Positions 18,046-27,372 of a stretch of 64,000 nucleotides of DNA are shown one piece after another. Both the position numbers and the translations under genes were made by a program. Positions within the stretch are counted from its first letter, which is position 1, and each line of letters starts with the position of its first letter. Below the pieces are notes generated by a model. It saw nothing but the letters and a program-made list of their open reading frames with translations. It had not been told where the DNA came from and ran no database searches. This stretch comes from Zestomonas insulae. Lineage in GTDB: Bacteria > Pseudomonadota > Gammaproteobacteria > Pseudomonadales > Pseudomonadaceae. The stretch is taken from the NCBI RefSeq assembly GCF_016901015.1, contig NZ_JAFEUP010000003.1, positions 310,001 to 374,000 on the forward strand, written 5' to 3'.

Positions 18046-19413
18046 ATGAAAACAACAACAATGATGCAAATGGGCGCACTCGCGCTGTCGCTGGTGGCTA
18101 CCGGAGTCATGGCCGCCATCACCCCGCAGGAAGCGGCACAGTTGGGCACCACCCTGACGCCGTTGGGCGGCCAGATGGAAGCCAATGCCGATGGCAGCAT
18201 CCCGGCCTGGACCGGTGGCCTCAAGCCGGGTGCTGCGCCGATGGAGCGCGGCTTCCTGGGCAACCCCTTCGAGGGCGACAAGCCGCTGTTCACCATCACC
18301 GCGGCCAACGTGGCGCAGTACAAGGACAAGCTGACCCCGGGCCAGCAGGCGATGTTCAAGCGCTACCCGGACAGCTACAAGATTCCGGTGTACAAGTCGC
18401 AGCGCACCGCGTCGTCGCCGCAGTCGATCTACGACGAGGTGAAGAAGACCGCGCTGACCGCTGAGCTGATCAACGACGGCAACGGCCTGAACAGCTTCTC
18501 CGACGCGCACTACTACCCGTTCCCGATCCCCAAGGTCGGTGTCGAGGTGGTGTTCAACCACAGCACCCGTTACCGCGGGCAGAACTTCCGTCGCGAGACC
18601 GCGCAGGCGGCGCCGCAGGCCAACGGTTCGTACACCGCGGTGACCTTCGAGGAAGTCGCCGGCTTCCCGCGCTTCGTCAAGGGCAGCGACAAGGAGCGCA
18701 GCTCCAACGTGCTGTACTACTACAAGCAGCGGGTGACCGGTCCGGCGCGCATGGCGGGTAACGTGCTGCTGGCGCACGAGACCATCGACCAGGTCAACGA
18801 GCCGCGCATGGCGTGGATCTACAACTCCGGTCAGCGTCGCGTGCGACGTGCCCCGCAGGTCGCCTACGACGGTCCGGGTACCGCGGCCGACGGTCTGCGC
18901 ACCTCCGACAACGCCGACCTGTTCAACGGCGCGCCGGATCGCTACGACTGGAAACTGGTCGGCAAGCAGGAGATGTACGTCCCGTACAACAACTACAAGC
19001 TGGCCTCGCCGAAGTTGAAGTACGACGACATCATCCGTCCGGGGCACATCAACCAGGACCTCACCCGTTACGAGCTGCACCGTGTCTGGCACGTGGTCGC
19101 CACCCTGAAACCGGGCCAGCGGCACATCTACGCCAAGCGCGACATGTACTTCGACGAGGACAGCTGGGAAGCCCTGGAAGTCGATCACTACGACGGTCGC
19201 GGCCAGCTGTGGCGGGTCGGTGAAGGCTATGCGATCAACGACTACCAGCAAGGCCTGTCCAACTACGCGGCCATCGGCATGTACGACCTGATCGCCGGCC
19301 GCTACCTGGTCAGCAACCTGAGCAACGAGGCCAAACAAGGCGCGCAGTACGGCGCCGAAGTGAGCATGAACGAATTCACCCCGGCAGCCCTGCGCAACGC
19401 CGGCGTTCGCTAA
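18046..19413 (+). CDS. DUF1329 family periplasmic / outer-membrane protein
   Basis: 455 residues with an N-terminal signal (MQMGALALSLVATGVMAA, cleavage near residue 23). The body contains family hallmarks such as GGLKPGAAP, a conserved YKDKLTPGQQAMFKRYPD segment, RRVRRAPQVAYD and RYELHRVWHVVATLK. DUF1329 is thought to have a LolB/LppX-like lipid-binding fold, so it may carry a hydrophobic substrate across the periplasm to or from the DUF1302 barrel. No lipobox Cys is visible at the signal cleavage site. Co-transcribed with DUF1302. Confidence 0.85.
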   Translation: MKTTTMMQMGALALSLVATGVMAAITPQEAAQLGTTLTPLGGQMEANADGSIPAWTGGLKPGAAPMERGFLGNPFEGDKPLFTITAANVAQYKDKLTPGQQAMFKRYPDSYKIPVYKSQRTASSPQSIYDEVKKTALTAELINDGNGLNSFSDAHYYPFPIPKVGVEVVFNHSTRYRGQNFRRETAQAAPQANGSYTAVTFEEVAGFPRFVKGSDKERSSNVLYYYKQRVTGPARMAGNVLLAHETIDQVNEPRMAWIYNSGQRRVRRAPQVAYDGPGTAADGLRTSDNADLFNGAPDRYDWKLVGKQEMYVPYNNYKLASPKLKYDDIIRPGHINQDLTRYELHRVWHVVATLKPGQRHIYAKRDMYFDEDSWEALEVDHYDGRGQLWRVGEGYAINDYQQGLSNYAAIGMYDLIAGRYLVSNLSNEAKQGAQYGAEVSMNEFTPAALRNAGVR

Positions 19414-19430
19414 GCCCTCGTACCGAACCA

Positions 19431-19458
19431 CCCACGACCCTGCCTGCAGGGTCGTGGG
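19431..19458 (+). terminator. Terminator-like hairpin after DUF1329
   Basis: Perfect 12-bp stem CCCACGACCCTG / CAGGGTCGTGGG with a 4-nt loop. The following sequence CTGTTCACC has only a short T run, so termination may be partial. Confidence 0.6.
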
Positions 19459-19537
19459 CTGTTCACCGCTGCATCCGCTCCACCCCTGCTCAATCCGCGC
19501 CACGCGCGCACCCCGTCGACCCGGCCGGCTCCTGGCA

Positions 19538-19554
19538 CCACCTGATGCGGGTGG
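19538..19554 (+). promoter_or_regulatory. Operator candidate 4
   Basis: CCACCTGATGCGGGTGG, a palindrome of CCACC-N7-GGTGG, 121 bp before the second regulator gene. Identical over 20 bp (with flanking CGA) to the copy at 22195; both are followed about 21-22 bp later by TCAA-N-CATG. Confidence 0.6.
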
Positions 19555-19675
19555 CGACCCCATCTGGCTGATCCTCAAACATGGTATGGCTCGTTACTGG
19601 CTTTGGTCAGGGCGCGCATCCGGAGCCGCGAGGCCCGGTTCTCTGGTTGTCCGATTCCATTGATCGAGGTCCGCC

Positions 19676-22177
19676 ATGCAGGGTCTTGGTTTCAAGCTTG
19701 CGCTGGTGCGTGGCAATGCCACGTGCATTCCTCCGCTCCCGGTGGCGCACCTGTCGCGGCCGCGGCTCCTTCATGCGCTGCAGCAGGGCGCGCCGCGCTT
19801 GCGCCTGCTCTGCGGGACGGCCGGTTTCGGCAAGTCGGTGCTGGCCAGCGAGTACCTCAGCCAGCTTGCCCCGGGCGAGCGCGTGGTCTGGATTGCCGTG
19901 GCCGGGCAACGCCTGACGCTGGATGAGCTGAGCCGCAAGGTGGCAGCGGAGCTGGACCTCGAGCACCCAATGGACGGCGCGTCCGCTGCACTGCTCAGCC
20001 ATTTCGAGAGCCGCAAGGAACCGCTGTGGCTGGTGTTCGACGATCTGCCCAACGAGCTGTCGGCGGAGACCAATGCCTGGTTCGACCGGCTGCTGGCGCT
20101 GCCCAGCAGCCCGCTGCAACTGCTGGTGACCTGCCGCCAGCGACCGCGCTGGAACCTGCCGCGCCTGATGCTGCGCGGCGAGTTGATGGAGCTGGACTGT
20201 GGCCAGCTGTCCTTTACCCACGATGAGTTCGAGGCGCTGCTTGGCCTGCTGGCGCAGCACCTCGAGACCACGGCGCGCGAGCAGCTGTGGCAGCAGACGC
20301 AAGGCTGGTGCGCCGGCATTCGCCTGCTGCTGCCCGCGGACCACGTAGCCACGCCACTGCTGTGGCTGCGCGAGTACCTCGAGCATGAGGTGCTGGCCCG
20401 CCTGGGCGACGCCGAGCGCGAGATGTTGTTCGGGCTGGCCCACCTGCCCAGGGCCTCGGCCGAGCTGTGTGCGCAACTGTGGGACGAGCTGGATGGCAGT
20501 CGCCTGTTCAAGCGCCTGGTGCGCCAGCATCTGTTCCTGGTCCCGGTCGATCGCCAGGGCCGCTGGTATCGCCTGCTGCCGGCCGTGGCCTGCGCGCTGC
20601 AGGATCATCTGAGCGCTGCACAAGTCAATCGCCTGCGCCTGCGTTCCTGCCAGCTGCTGAGCCGCAGCGGGCACCTGAACGAGGCAATCGACCAGGCGCT
20701 GGGGGCCGAGCAGCCGGAAGTCGCCGCCAACTACATGGAGCAGCTGCAGCGCACCTGGCTGCTCTCGGACCGCCATCTCACCCAGCTGCTCGGCTGGCGC
20801 GAACGGGTGCCACCGCAACTGCTGGAAAGCACGCCGCGGCTGGTGAACCTTTGTGCCCGCGCGCTGCTGTTCAGCGGGCGGCTGGAGGAGGCGCAGGCCT
20901 GCCTGCAGCGCCTGGCGCATTTCCTGCCGCAGCCGGAGCCGCTGCGCAACACCCGCCTGCTGGCCACCTGGCAAGCCCTGGAGGGCGCCCGCGAAGGCCT
21001 ACTGGGCAATGCCCAGGCGGCGCGCCGGCATTGTCTGGCGGCGCTGAGCCAGTTCGCCCTGCACGACTGGCTGGCCATGCTGCTGTGCTACTCGACGCTG
21101 GCGCGAATCGCCATGGCCGGCGGCGAGCTGGCCCAGGCCGAGCAATACCTGCTGGATGCCCTGGAACTGACCCGCCGGCACGGCTTTCAGGATGGTGAAA
21201 TCCTCATCAACATCGATCGCTTCCGGCTGATGATCCTGCAGGGTGAGCTGCGCCTGGCGGAGACCCTGGTGGAGGAGGATGTGCAGCGCCTGGAACTGGC
21301 CAGTTGCGGTCAGCAGAACCCCTTGCTGGGCCGCCTGCTGTTCCTGCGCAGCGAACTGCGCCAGCTGAGCGGTGCGTTCGCCGACAGCGAGGCCGATGCG
21401 CGAACAGGACTGCGCCACGTCCAGAACTGCTCCGCGCCGTTCATCCTGCATGGCTACCTGCTGCTCTCGGAGCTGGCCGTGCAGCGCGGCGAGAAGGAGC
21501 AGGCCCTGCTGCATCTGCACGAGGGCGAGCGGCGCATGCACTGGGGCAAGATCGACAGCGCCTGCTATCAGTACGCGATCACCTGGCAGCGCATGCGCGT
21601 GCTGGCCGGGCAGGGGCTGTGGGCCGAGCTGCTGCCGATCGCCAAGGCGCTCGAAGAGGAGCTGCGCGGCTGGCCGCAGCATCTGCCGGCGCTGGCCATG
21701 CCGTCGCTGTTGCAGCGCAATCAGCTGCTCCTCGCGCGTGCCGAACTCGCCTTGGGTGAGCGCAGCACGGCGCGGCGGCGGCTGACCGCGCTGCTGGAGC
21801 AGTGCCAGCAGCTGCAGTTCGAACTGCTAGCGGGCGAGGTGCAGCAGTTGTTGGCGCAGCTCGGCGGCCGACTCGCGCCCCGCGGCGCGGCTGATCCAAG
21901 CGCGCTGTTGGCGGTCGAGCGGGCTGCCGCCGACGAGGCCGCGCCTGCGCCGCCGGCGGTGGCCAAGGGTGGCTACTACCAGGACGACCTGACTCCGCGC
22001 GAGCTGTCGGTGCTCAAGCTGCTGGCCGAGGGGCTGTCCAACCAGGAGGTCGGCGACAGCCTGTTCATCTCGGTGAACACGGTGAAATCCCACGCCAAGA
22101 ACATCAACACCAAGCTCGGTACCACACGGCGCACCCAGGCCATCATGCACGCCAAGAGCATGGGCCTGCTCGGCTGA
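19676..22177 (+). CDS. MalT-like ATP-dependent LuxR-family regulator 2
   Basis: An 833-residue LAL-type regulator. Walker A is GTAGFGKS (47-54), Walker B-like is LWLVFDDLP, followed by a long helical TPR-like region. The C-terminal LuxR helix-turn-helix reads LTPRELSVLKLLAEGLSNQE...VNTVKSHAKNINTKLGTT. It is distinct from regulator 1, not a recent duplicate. Identical 20-bp palindromes lie upstream of it and immediately downstream, before the aldehyde dehydrogenase, suggesting autoregulation and control of the dehydrogenase operon. Location next to DUF1302/DUF1329 is the usual Pseudomonas arrangement. Confidence 0.88.
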   Translation: MQGLGFKLALVRGNATCIPPLPVAHLSRPRLLHALQQGAPRLRLLCGTAGFGKSVLASEYLSQLAPGERVVWIAVAGQRLTLDELSRKVAAELDLEHPMDGASAALLSHFESRKEPLWLVFDDLPNELSAETNAWFDRLLALPSSPLQLLVTCRQRPRWNLPRLMLRGELMELDCGQLSFTHDEFEALLGLLAQHLETTAREQLWQQTQGWCAGIRLLLPADHVATPLLWLREYLEHEVLARLGDAEREMLFGLAHLPRASAELCAQLWDELDGSRLFKRLVRQHLFLVPVDRQGRWYRLLPAVACALQDHLSAAQVNRLRLRSCQLLSRSGHLNEAIDQALGAEQPEVAANYMEQLQRTWLLSDRHLTQLLGWRERVPPQLLESTPRLVNLCARALLFSGRLEEAQACLQRLAHFLPQPEPLRNTRLLATWQALEGAREGLLGNAQAARRHCLAALSQFALHDWLAMLLCYSTLARIAMAGGELAQAEQYLLDALELTRRHGFQDGEILINIDRFRLMILQGELRLAETLVEEDVQRLELASCGQQNPLLGRLLFLRSELRQLSGAFADSEADARTGLRHVQNCSAPFILHGYLLLSELAVQRGEKEQALLHLHEGERRMHWGKIDSACYQYAITWQRMRVLAGQGLWAELLPIAKALEEELRGWPQHLPALAMPSLLQRNQLLLARAELALGERSTARRRLTALLEQCQQLQFELLAGEVQQLLAQLGGRLAPRGAADPSALLAVERAAADEAAPAPPAVAKGGYYQDDLTPRELSVLKLLAEGLSNQEVGDSLFISVNTVKSHAKNINTKLGTTRRTQAIMHAKSMGLLG

Positions 22178-22194
22178 CCCCACGCCGCGCGCAG

Positions 22195-22211
22195 CCACCT
22201 GATGCGGGTGG
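22195..22211 (+). promoter_or_regulatory. Operator candidate 5
   Basis: CCACCTGATGCGGGTGG, identical to site 4, 17 bp after the regulator stop and 140 bp before the aldehyde dehydrogenase ATG. Confidence 0.6.
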
Positions 22212-22351
22212 CGAAGCGGCAACCGGCAATGCTCAATCATGCAGTGGTTGCTTGCCGGACTGCCGCGCACCCAGCCCCGGGCCGAATTGCGCCCTGAGCT
22301 CGCTGCAGCACCGGCAACCGTCTTTCCGCTAAGCCACAAGAAGAGATTGTG

Positions 22352-23692
22352 ATGAGCGCTACCGAGAATCTGAGTACGGCCGGGCTTCGCGTGATCCTGG
22401 ACAAGCAGCGCGCCGCGAGCCTGGCGAGCGACCCCTGGAGCGCCGAGCAGCGCATCGAGCTGATCGGCCGCGCTATCGGCCTGCTGGTGGAACATGAGCA
22501 GGCGCTGATCGAGGCGCTGAGCGCCGATTTCGGTCACCGGAGCGCGCTGTTCTCGCGCGGCAGCGAAGTGCTGTCGCCGCTGGCCAGCCTCAAGCAGACC
22601 CAGGCCGAACTGGCCCAGTGGATGCAGCCCGAGGCGCGCCACACTGAGGCCGGCGAAGGCTGGGTGGAGTACCAGCCGCTCGGCGTGGTCGGCATCGTCA
22701 CCGCCTGGAACGTGCCCGGCAACATGGTCTTCAAGGGCCTGGCGGGCGCGCTGGCCGCCGGCAACCGGGTGATGATCAAACCGTCGGAATTCAACCCGCA
22801 CACCTCGGCGCTGATCGCCAAGCTGATCGCCTCGGTGTACGGCGAGGACGAAGTCGCGGTGGTCACCGGTGGCGCGGATGTCGGCCAGGCGTTCTGCTCG
22901 CTGCCATTCGACCACCTGCTGTTCACCGGTGCGACCAGCATCGGTAAACACGTGCTGCGCGCCGCCGCCGAGAACCTGGTGCCGGTCACCCTCGAGCTGG
23001 GCGGCAAGTCGCCGACCATCATCTCCCGCTCCGCCGATTTCCAGGCCGCGGCGAGCAAGATCGTGGTCGGCAAGCTGCTCAACGCCGGCCAGCTGTGCGT
23101 GGCGCCGGACTACGTGTTCGTCCCCGAGGAATCGGTTGAGGCGTTCATCGCGGTGGCCAAGGCGGTGGTGGCGAAGATGTTCCCGACCCTCAAGGACAAC
23201 CCCGAGTACACCTCGCTGATCAACAGCCGCCACCATCAGCGACTGCTCGGCTACCTCGACGAAGCGCGCGCCGCCGGTGTCGAGCTGATCGAGCTGAATC
23301 CGGCCGGCGAAGACCTCTGCCAGGCGCACCACAAGATCGTGCCGACCCTGCTGCGCAATCCCGGCGATCAGCTGCAGGTGATGCAGGACGAGATCTTCGG
23401 CCCGCTGCTGCCGATCAAACCCTACAAGGACTTCGCCGAGGTGCTGGCGTTCATCAACGCGCGGCCGCGGCCGCTTGCCCTGTACTGGTTCGGCAGCGAT
23501 GCCGCCGAAGAGGCGCTGGTGCTCAAGCGCACCACCTCGGGCGGCGTGACCCTCAACGGCGTGATGAGCCACGCCGCCATCGAGAGCCTGCCGTTCGGCG
23601 GCGTCGGCGCCAGCGGCATGGGCAACTACCACGGCATCGATGGCTTCCGCACCTTCAGCCACGCCAAAGCGGTGTTCCGCGCCGGCAAGTAA
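22352..23692 (+). CDS. Coniferyl-aldehyde-dehydrogenase-like ALDH
   Basis: A 446-residue NAD(P)-dependent aldehyde dehydrogenase. The nucleophile is the Cys in NAGQLCVAPDY, the general base the Glu in VTLELGGKSP, and TAWNVPGN / KPSEFNP form the cofactor site. The short length and the N-terminal DFGHRS segment place it with coniferyl-aldehyde-dehydrogenase-like enzymes, which oxidise varied aldehydes. I start at the ATG (22352); an in-frame GTG lies just before. It probably converts the aldehyde made by the adjacent zinc alcohol dehydrogenase to the acid used by the ligases. Confidence 0.87.
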   Translation: MSATENLSTAGLRVILDKQRAASLASDPWSAEQRIELIGRAIGLLVEHEQALIEALSADFGHRSALFSRGSEVLSPLASLKQTQAELAQWMQPEARHTEAGEGWVEYQPLGVVGIVTAWNVPGNMVFKGLAGALAAGNRVMIKPSEFNPHTSALIAKLIASVYGEDEVAVVTGGADVGQAFCSLPFDHLLFTGATSIGKHVLRAAAENLVPVTLELGGKSPTIISRSADFQAAASKIVVGKLLNAGQLCVAPDYVFVPEESVEAFIAVAKAVVAKMFPTLKDNPEYTSLINSRHHQRLLGYLDEARAAGVELIELNPAGEDLCQAHHKIVPTLLRNPGDQLQVMQDEIFGPLLPIKPYKDFAEVLAFINARPRPLALYWFGSDAAEEALVLKRTTSGGVTLNGVMSHAAIESLPFGGVGASGMGNYHGIDGFRTFSHAKAVFRAGK

Positions 23693-23700
23693 TTGAACCG

Positions 23701-23720
23701 GGCCCGAGCCTGCTCGGGCC
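23701..23720 (+). terminator. Hairpin between ALDH and ADH genes
   Basis: Perfect stem GGCCCGAGC / GCTCGGGCC followed by GTTTCG. The T run is short, so it may only attenuate the operon. Confidence 0.5.
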
Positions 23721-23746
23721 GTTTCGCACCCTAGCGAGAGGCAACC

Positions 23747-24832
23747 ATGAAAGCAGCTGTATTCCACAAAGTCGGCGAACCCCTGGCCATCGAAGAAGTC
23801 GGCATCAGCAAGCCGGGTCCGCGCGAAGTGCTGATCCGTACCGTGGCGGTGGGCGTGTGCCACTCCGACCTGCATGTGATCGACGGCTCCTATCCGTACC
23901 CGGGCCCGCTGGTGCTCGGCCACGAGGCCGCCGGCATCGTCGAACAGGTCGGTTCGGAAGTGCGCACGGTCAAGCCGGGCGATCACGTAGTCACCTGCCT
24001 GACCGTGTTCTGCGGTCACTGCGACCATTGCGTCACCGGCCACCTGGCGCGTTGCGTGTCGCCGGAAACCAAGCGCGGCGCGGATGAAGAATCGCGCCTG
24101 ACCTACGTGCAGAAGCCGATGCCGCAGTTCGTCAACCTGTCGGCCTTCGCCGAGCAGATGCTGGTCCACGAGAACGCCTGCGTGGCGATCCGTCGCGACA
24201 TGCCGATGGACCGCGCCGCGCTGCTCGGCTGCGCAGTCACCACCGGCACCGGCGCGGTATTCAACACCGCCAAGGTGCGTCCCGGCGAGACCGTGGCAGT
24301 GATCGGTTGCGGCGGCATCGGCCTGGCGGCGATCAATGGCGCGGCGCTGGCCGGGGCCGGACGGATCATCGCCATCGACATGCTCGATTCCAAGCTGGAA
24401 CTGGCCAAGCAGTTCGGCGCCACCGACGTGGTCAACGCCAAAGACGGCACCGCGGTCAAACAGGTGCTGGAACTGACCAAGGGCGGCGTGCACCACTCGT
24501 TCGAGTGCATCGGCCTCAAGCAGACCTGCGAACAGGCCTTCGCCATGCTCGCCCGTGGCGGCACCGCGACGGTGATCGGCATGCTCAAGCCGGGCCTGAA
24601 GCTGGAAATCGACCCGATGCAGCTGCTGCACGAGCGTCGCCTGCAGGGCTCGCTGATGGGCTCCAACCGCTTCCCGGTGGACATGCCGCGCTTGGTCGAC
24701 TTCTACATGCAGGGTCGCCTCAAGCTCGACGACATGATCTCCCAGCGCATCAAGCTGGAGCAGATCAACGACGCCTTCGACGAACTGCGCCGCGGCGAAC
24801 TGGCCCGCTCGGTGATCCTCTTCGACCAGTGA
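23747..24832 (+). CDS. Zinc-dependent alcohol dehydrogenase (MDR, class III-like)
   Basis: 361 residues. Catalytic zinc ligands are Cys38, His59 and Glu60 (GVCHSD, GHEAAG). The structural zinc lobe is complete with Cys89, Cys92, Cys95 and Cys103. NAD binding is by GCGGIGLAAI, and the AxxxGAxxxxDMLD region ends in an acidic residue favouring NAD. It probably oxidises a primary alcohol to the aldehyde consumed by the upstream ALDH. The ribosome-binding site is GAGAGG. Confidence 0.88.
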   Translation: MKAAVFHKVGEPLAIEEVGISKPGPREVLIRTVAVGVCHSDLHVIDGSYPYPGPLVLGHEAAGIVEQVGSEVRTVKPGDHVVTCLTVFCGHCDHCVTGHLARCVSPETKRGADEESRLTYVQKPMPQFVNLSAFAEQMLVHENACVAIRRDMPMDRAALLGCAVTTGTGAVFNTAKVRPGETVAVIGCGGIGLAAINGAALAGAGRIIAIDMLDSKLELAKQFGATDVVNAKDGTAVKQVLELTKGGVHHSFECIGLKQTCEQAFAMLARGGTATVIGMLKPGLKLEIDPMQLLHERRLQGSLMGSNRFPVDMPRLVDFYMQGRLKLDDMISQRIKLEQINDAFDELRRGELARSVILFDQ

Positions 24833-24933
24833 TGGTCGCCGGCCGGCGCGCACCCGCTGCGCGCCGGCACCCCGCATGAATTCGCTCAACCCAGCCGGCG
24901 CTATCGCCGGCTCCTAGATCGAGGCTCCAGCCG

Positions 24934-26127
24934 ATGGACATCCAGTTCACTCCCGAAGAGTGCGCGTTCCGTGAGGAAGTGCGCGCCTTCCTGCGCAGCA
25001 AGCTGCCGACGGAAATCTCCAGCCGCATCCTGCAGGGCAAACGCCTCAGCAAGGAGCACCAGGTCGCCTGGATGCACATTCTCAATGAGCGCGGCTGGCT
25101 GGCTCCCGGCTGGCCGGTCGAGCATGGCGGTCCCGGCTGGACGGCCGTGCAGAAGCACATCTTCGAGGAAGAAAGCTTCGCCGCCGGCGCGCCGCGTGTG
25201 GTGGCCTTTGGCGTGAAGATGGTCGCCCCGGTGATCATCAAGTTCGGCACCGAGGCGCAGAAAGCGCGCTTCCTGCCGCGCATCCGCAGCAGCGACGACT
25301 GGTGGTGCCAGGGCTATTCCGAGCCGGGCGCCGGTTCCGACCTGGCTTCGCTGAAGACCCGCGCGGTGCGCGACGGTGACCATTACGTGGTCAACGGCCA
25401 GAAGATCTGGACCACCTACGCGCACTACGCCGACTGGATGTTCTGCCTGGTACGCACCGATCCCGAGGCCCAGCAGCAGCGTGGCATCAGCTTCCTGCTG
25501 ATCGACATGAAAACCCCGGGCATCACCGTGCGGCCGATCATCACCCTGGACGGTGAACACGAAGTCAACGAAGTGTTCTTCGACAACGTGCGCGTGCCGG
25601 TGGAGAACCTGGTCGGCGAGGAGAACAAGGGCTGGACCTGCGCCAAGTACCTGCTCACCCACGAGCGCACCAGTATCGCCGGCATCGGCCAGACCAAGGC
25701 GCTGCTCGCCAAGCTGAAACTGGTCGCCAGCCGTGAATTGCGCGACGGCCAGCCGCTGCTCGACGACCCGCTGTTCCGCGCGCAGATCGCCGATGTGGAA
25801 ATGCAGCTGATGGCCGCCGAGATGAGCAACCTGCGCACCCTGGCGGCGGCCCGCGATGGTGGCGTGCCGGGCGCGGAAAGCTCGATCCTGAAGATCAAGG
25901 GCACCGAGCTGCGCCAGCAGATCACCTACCTGATCAGCAAGGCGGTGGGCCGCTACTCGCTGCCGTTCCTCGAAGAGGAACTGGGCTATGGCCACGAAGA
26001 GCTGCTGCACGACGAGTACAGCAGCGCCGCCAGCTACCAGTACCTGGATATGCGCAAGGCCTCGGTCTACGGCGGTTCCAATGAAATCCAGAAGAACATC
26101 ATCGCCAAGATGATTCTCGAGCTGTAA
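24934..26127 (+). CDS. Acyl-CoA dehydrogenase, PimC-like large subunit
   Basis: A 397-residue acyl-CoA dehydrogenase of the PimC (pimeloyl-CoA dehydrogenase large subunit) type. FAD/substrate motifs are QGYSEPGAGSDLASL and VYGGSNEIQKNI. It is 10 bp upstream of a smaller, divergent dehydrogenase. Such adjacent pairs form alpha2beta2 heterotetramers in pimelate and steroid degradation, where only two active sites exist. Probably acts on a bulky or omega-functionalised acyl-CoA. Unlike the duplicates at 3803 and 13188, this enzyme begins MDIQFTPEE and is a different subfamily. Confidence 0.86.
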   Translation: MDIQFTPEECAFREEVRAFLRSKLPTEISSRILQGKRLSKEHQVAWMHILNERGWLAPGWPVEHGGPGWTAVQKHIFEEESFAAGAPRVVAFGVKMVAPVIIKFGTEAQKARFLPRIRSSDDWWCQGYSEPGAGSDLASLKTRAVRDGDHYVVNGQKIWTTYAHYADWMFCLVRTDPEAQQQRGISFLLIDMKTPGITVRPIITLDGEHEVNEVFFDNVRVPVENLVGEENKGWTCAKYLLTHERTSIAGIGQTKALLAKLKLVASRELRDGQPLLDDPLFRAQIADVEMQLMAAEMSNLRTLAAARDGGVPGAESSILKIKGTELRQQITYLISKAVGRYSLPFLEEELGYGHEELLHDEYSSAASYQYLDMRKASVYGGSNEIQKNIIAKMILEL

Positions 26128-26137
26128 GGGGCGGATC

Positions 26138-27271
26138 ATGGACTTCAAACTGACAGAAGAGCAGCAGATGCTGCAGGACACCGCGGCGCGCCTGGTGCGT
26201 GACGCCTACGGCTTCGAGCAGCGCGAGGCGTTCCTCAAGAGCGAAGCGGGTTTCAGCGCGGAATTCTGGGCGCAGCTCGGCGAGCTGGGGCTGACCTCGG
26301 TGCCGTTCGCCGAGGAATTCGGCGGCTTCGGCGGCAGTGGTGTGGACACGATGCTGATCGCCACCGAACTGGGCCGTGGCCTGTGCCTGGAGCCCTACCT
26401 GCACTCGGTGATCTTCGCCGGCGGGCTGCTCAACCAGCTGGGCAGCGCTGCGCAGAAAAGCGAACTGTTGCCGCAGGTGGCCAGTGCCCAGCTGCAACTG
26501 GCCGTGGCCCTCGACGAGCCGCAGAGCCACTACCAGCTGCACGACGTGCAGACCCGCGCGGCGGCCGTCGATGGTGGCTGGCAGCTGACTGGTCGCAAGG
26601 CGGTGGTAGTGGCCGGGCACAGCGCCGATCTGCTGCTGGTCTCGGCGCGCACCAGCGGCGAATCGCGTGACGAGGCGGGCATCAGCCTGTTCCTGGTCGA
26701 CCCGCGCAGCGCCGGGGTGACCCGTCGCGCGTTGCCGACCGTGGACGGTCGCAAGGCCTGCGAGCTGTACCTCGACAACGCCAGCGCCACGCTGCTCGGC
26801 GAAGCGGGTCAGGCGCTGGCCGCGCTGCGCTACCAGCAGGGCCGGGCGATTGCCGCGCAGTGCGCCGAAGCGGTCGGCAGCATGGAAGCGGCGTGCCAGC
26901 TGACCCTCGACTACCTGAAGACCCGGCAGCAGTTCGGTCAGGTGATCGGTCGCTTCCAGGCCCTGCAGCACCGCATGGTCGACATGCGCATCGAGCTGGA
27001 TCAGGCCACTTCGATGGCGATCCTCGCCGCCTGCGTGGCCGACGCGCCGGACAGCGACGAGCGCAGCCGCACCCTTGCGGCGGCCAAGTACATCGTCAGC
27101 CGCGCGGCGCGCTTCATCGCCGATCAGGGCATCCAGCTGCACGGTGGCATTGGCCTGACCTGGGAGTACGTGCTGTCGCACCACGCCAAGCACCTGCTGA
27201 TGGTCGCCCGCCAGTTCGGCGACGACGACCATCACCTGCGCGCCTTCAGCGCGCTGATGCGCAGCGCCTGA
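26138..27271 (+). CDS. Acyl-CoA dehydrogenase, PimD-like small subunit
   Basis: A 377-residue partner of the gene just upstream. The fold is complete (MDFKLTEEQQMLQD start; GGIGLTWEY near the C-terminus; QFGDDDHHLR end), but the FAD/substrate loop that reads EPGAGSDL in the partner is degraded to DEPQSHYQLHD. This suggests a structural or half-site role, as in PimC/PimD and FadE-type heteromers. Spacing of 10 bp indicates one transcript. A strong terminator follows. Confidence 0.85.
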   Translation: MDFKLTEEQQMLQDTAARLVRDAYGFEQREAFLKSEAGFSAEFWAQLGELGLTSVPFAEEFGGFGGSGVDTMLIATELGRGLCLEPYLHSVIFAGGLLNQLGSAAQKSELLPQVASAQLQLAVALDEPQSHYQLHDVQTRAAAVDGGWQLTGRKAVVVAGHSADLLLVSARTSGESRDEAGISLFLVDPRSAGVTRRALPTVDGRKACELYLDNASATLLGEAGQALAALRYQQGRAIAAQCAEAVGSMEAACQLTLDYLKTRQQFGQVIGRFQALQHRMVDMRIELDQATSMAILAACVADAPDSDERSRTLAAAKYIVSRAARFIADQGIQLHGGIGLTWEYVLSHHAKHLLMVARQFGDDDHHLRAFSALMRSA

Positions 27272-27284
27272 TCGCGGAAATGCC

Positions 27285-27313
27285 AAAGCCCGCTTCCGAG
27301 CGGGCTTTTTCTT
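27285..27313 (+). terminator. Intrinsic terminator ending the catabolic island
   Basis: Stem AAAGCCCGCT / AGCGGGCTTT with loop TCCG and a following TT-C-TT run. Confidence 0.88.
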
Positions 27314-27372
27314 GCCTGCGGCGCCAGGGTTGCATCGTGGGTGAGAAGCGGGTTTAGTCGTCGTCTGATTTT

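Noticed and set aside
21827..24889. A 1020-codon open frame on the - strand opposite regulator 2, ALDH and ADH
   Set aside because: It spans three clear genes on the other strand and has only antisense-type composition.
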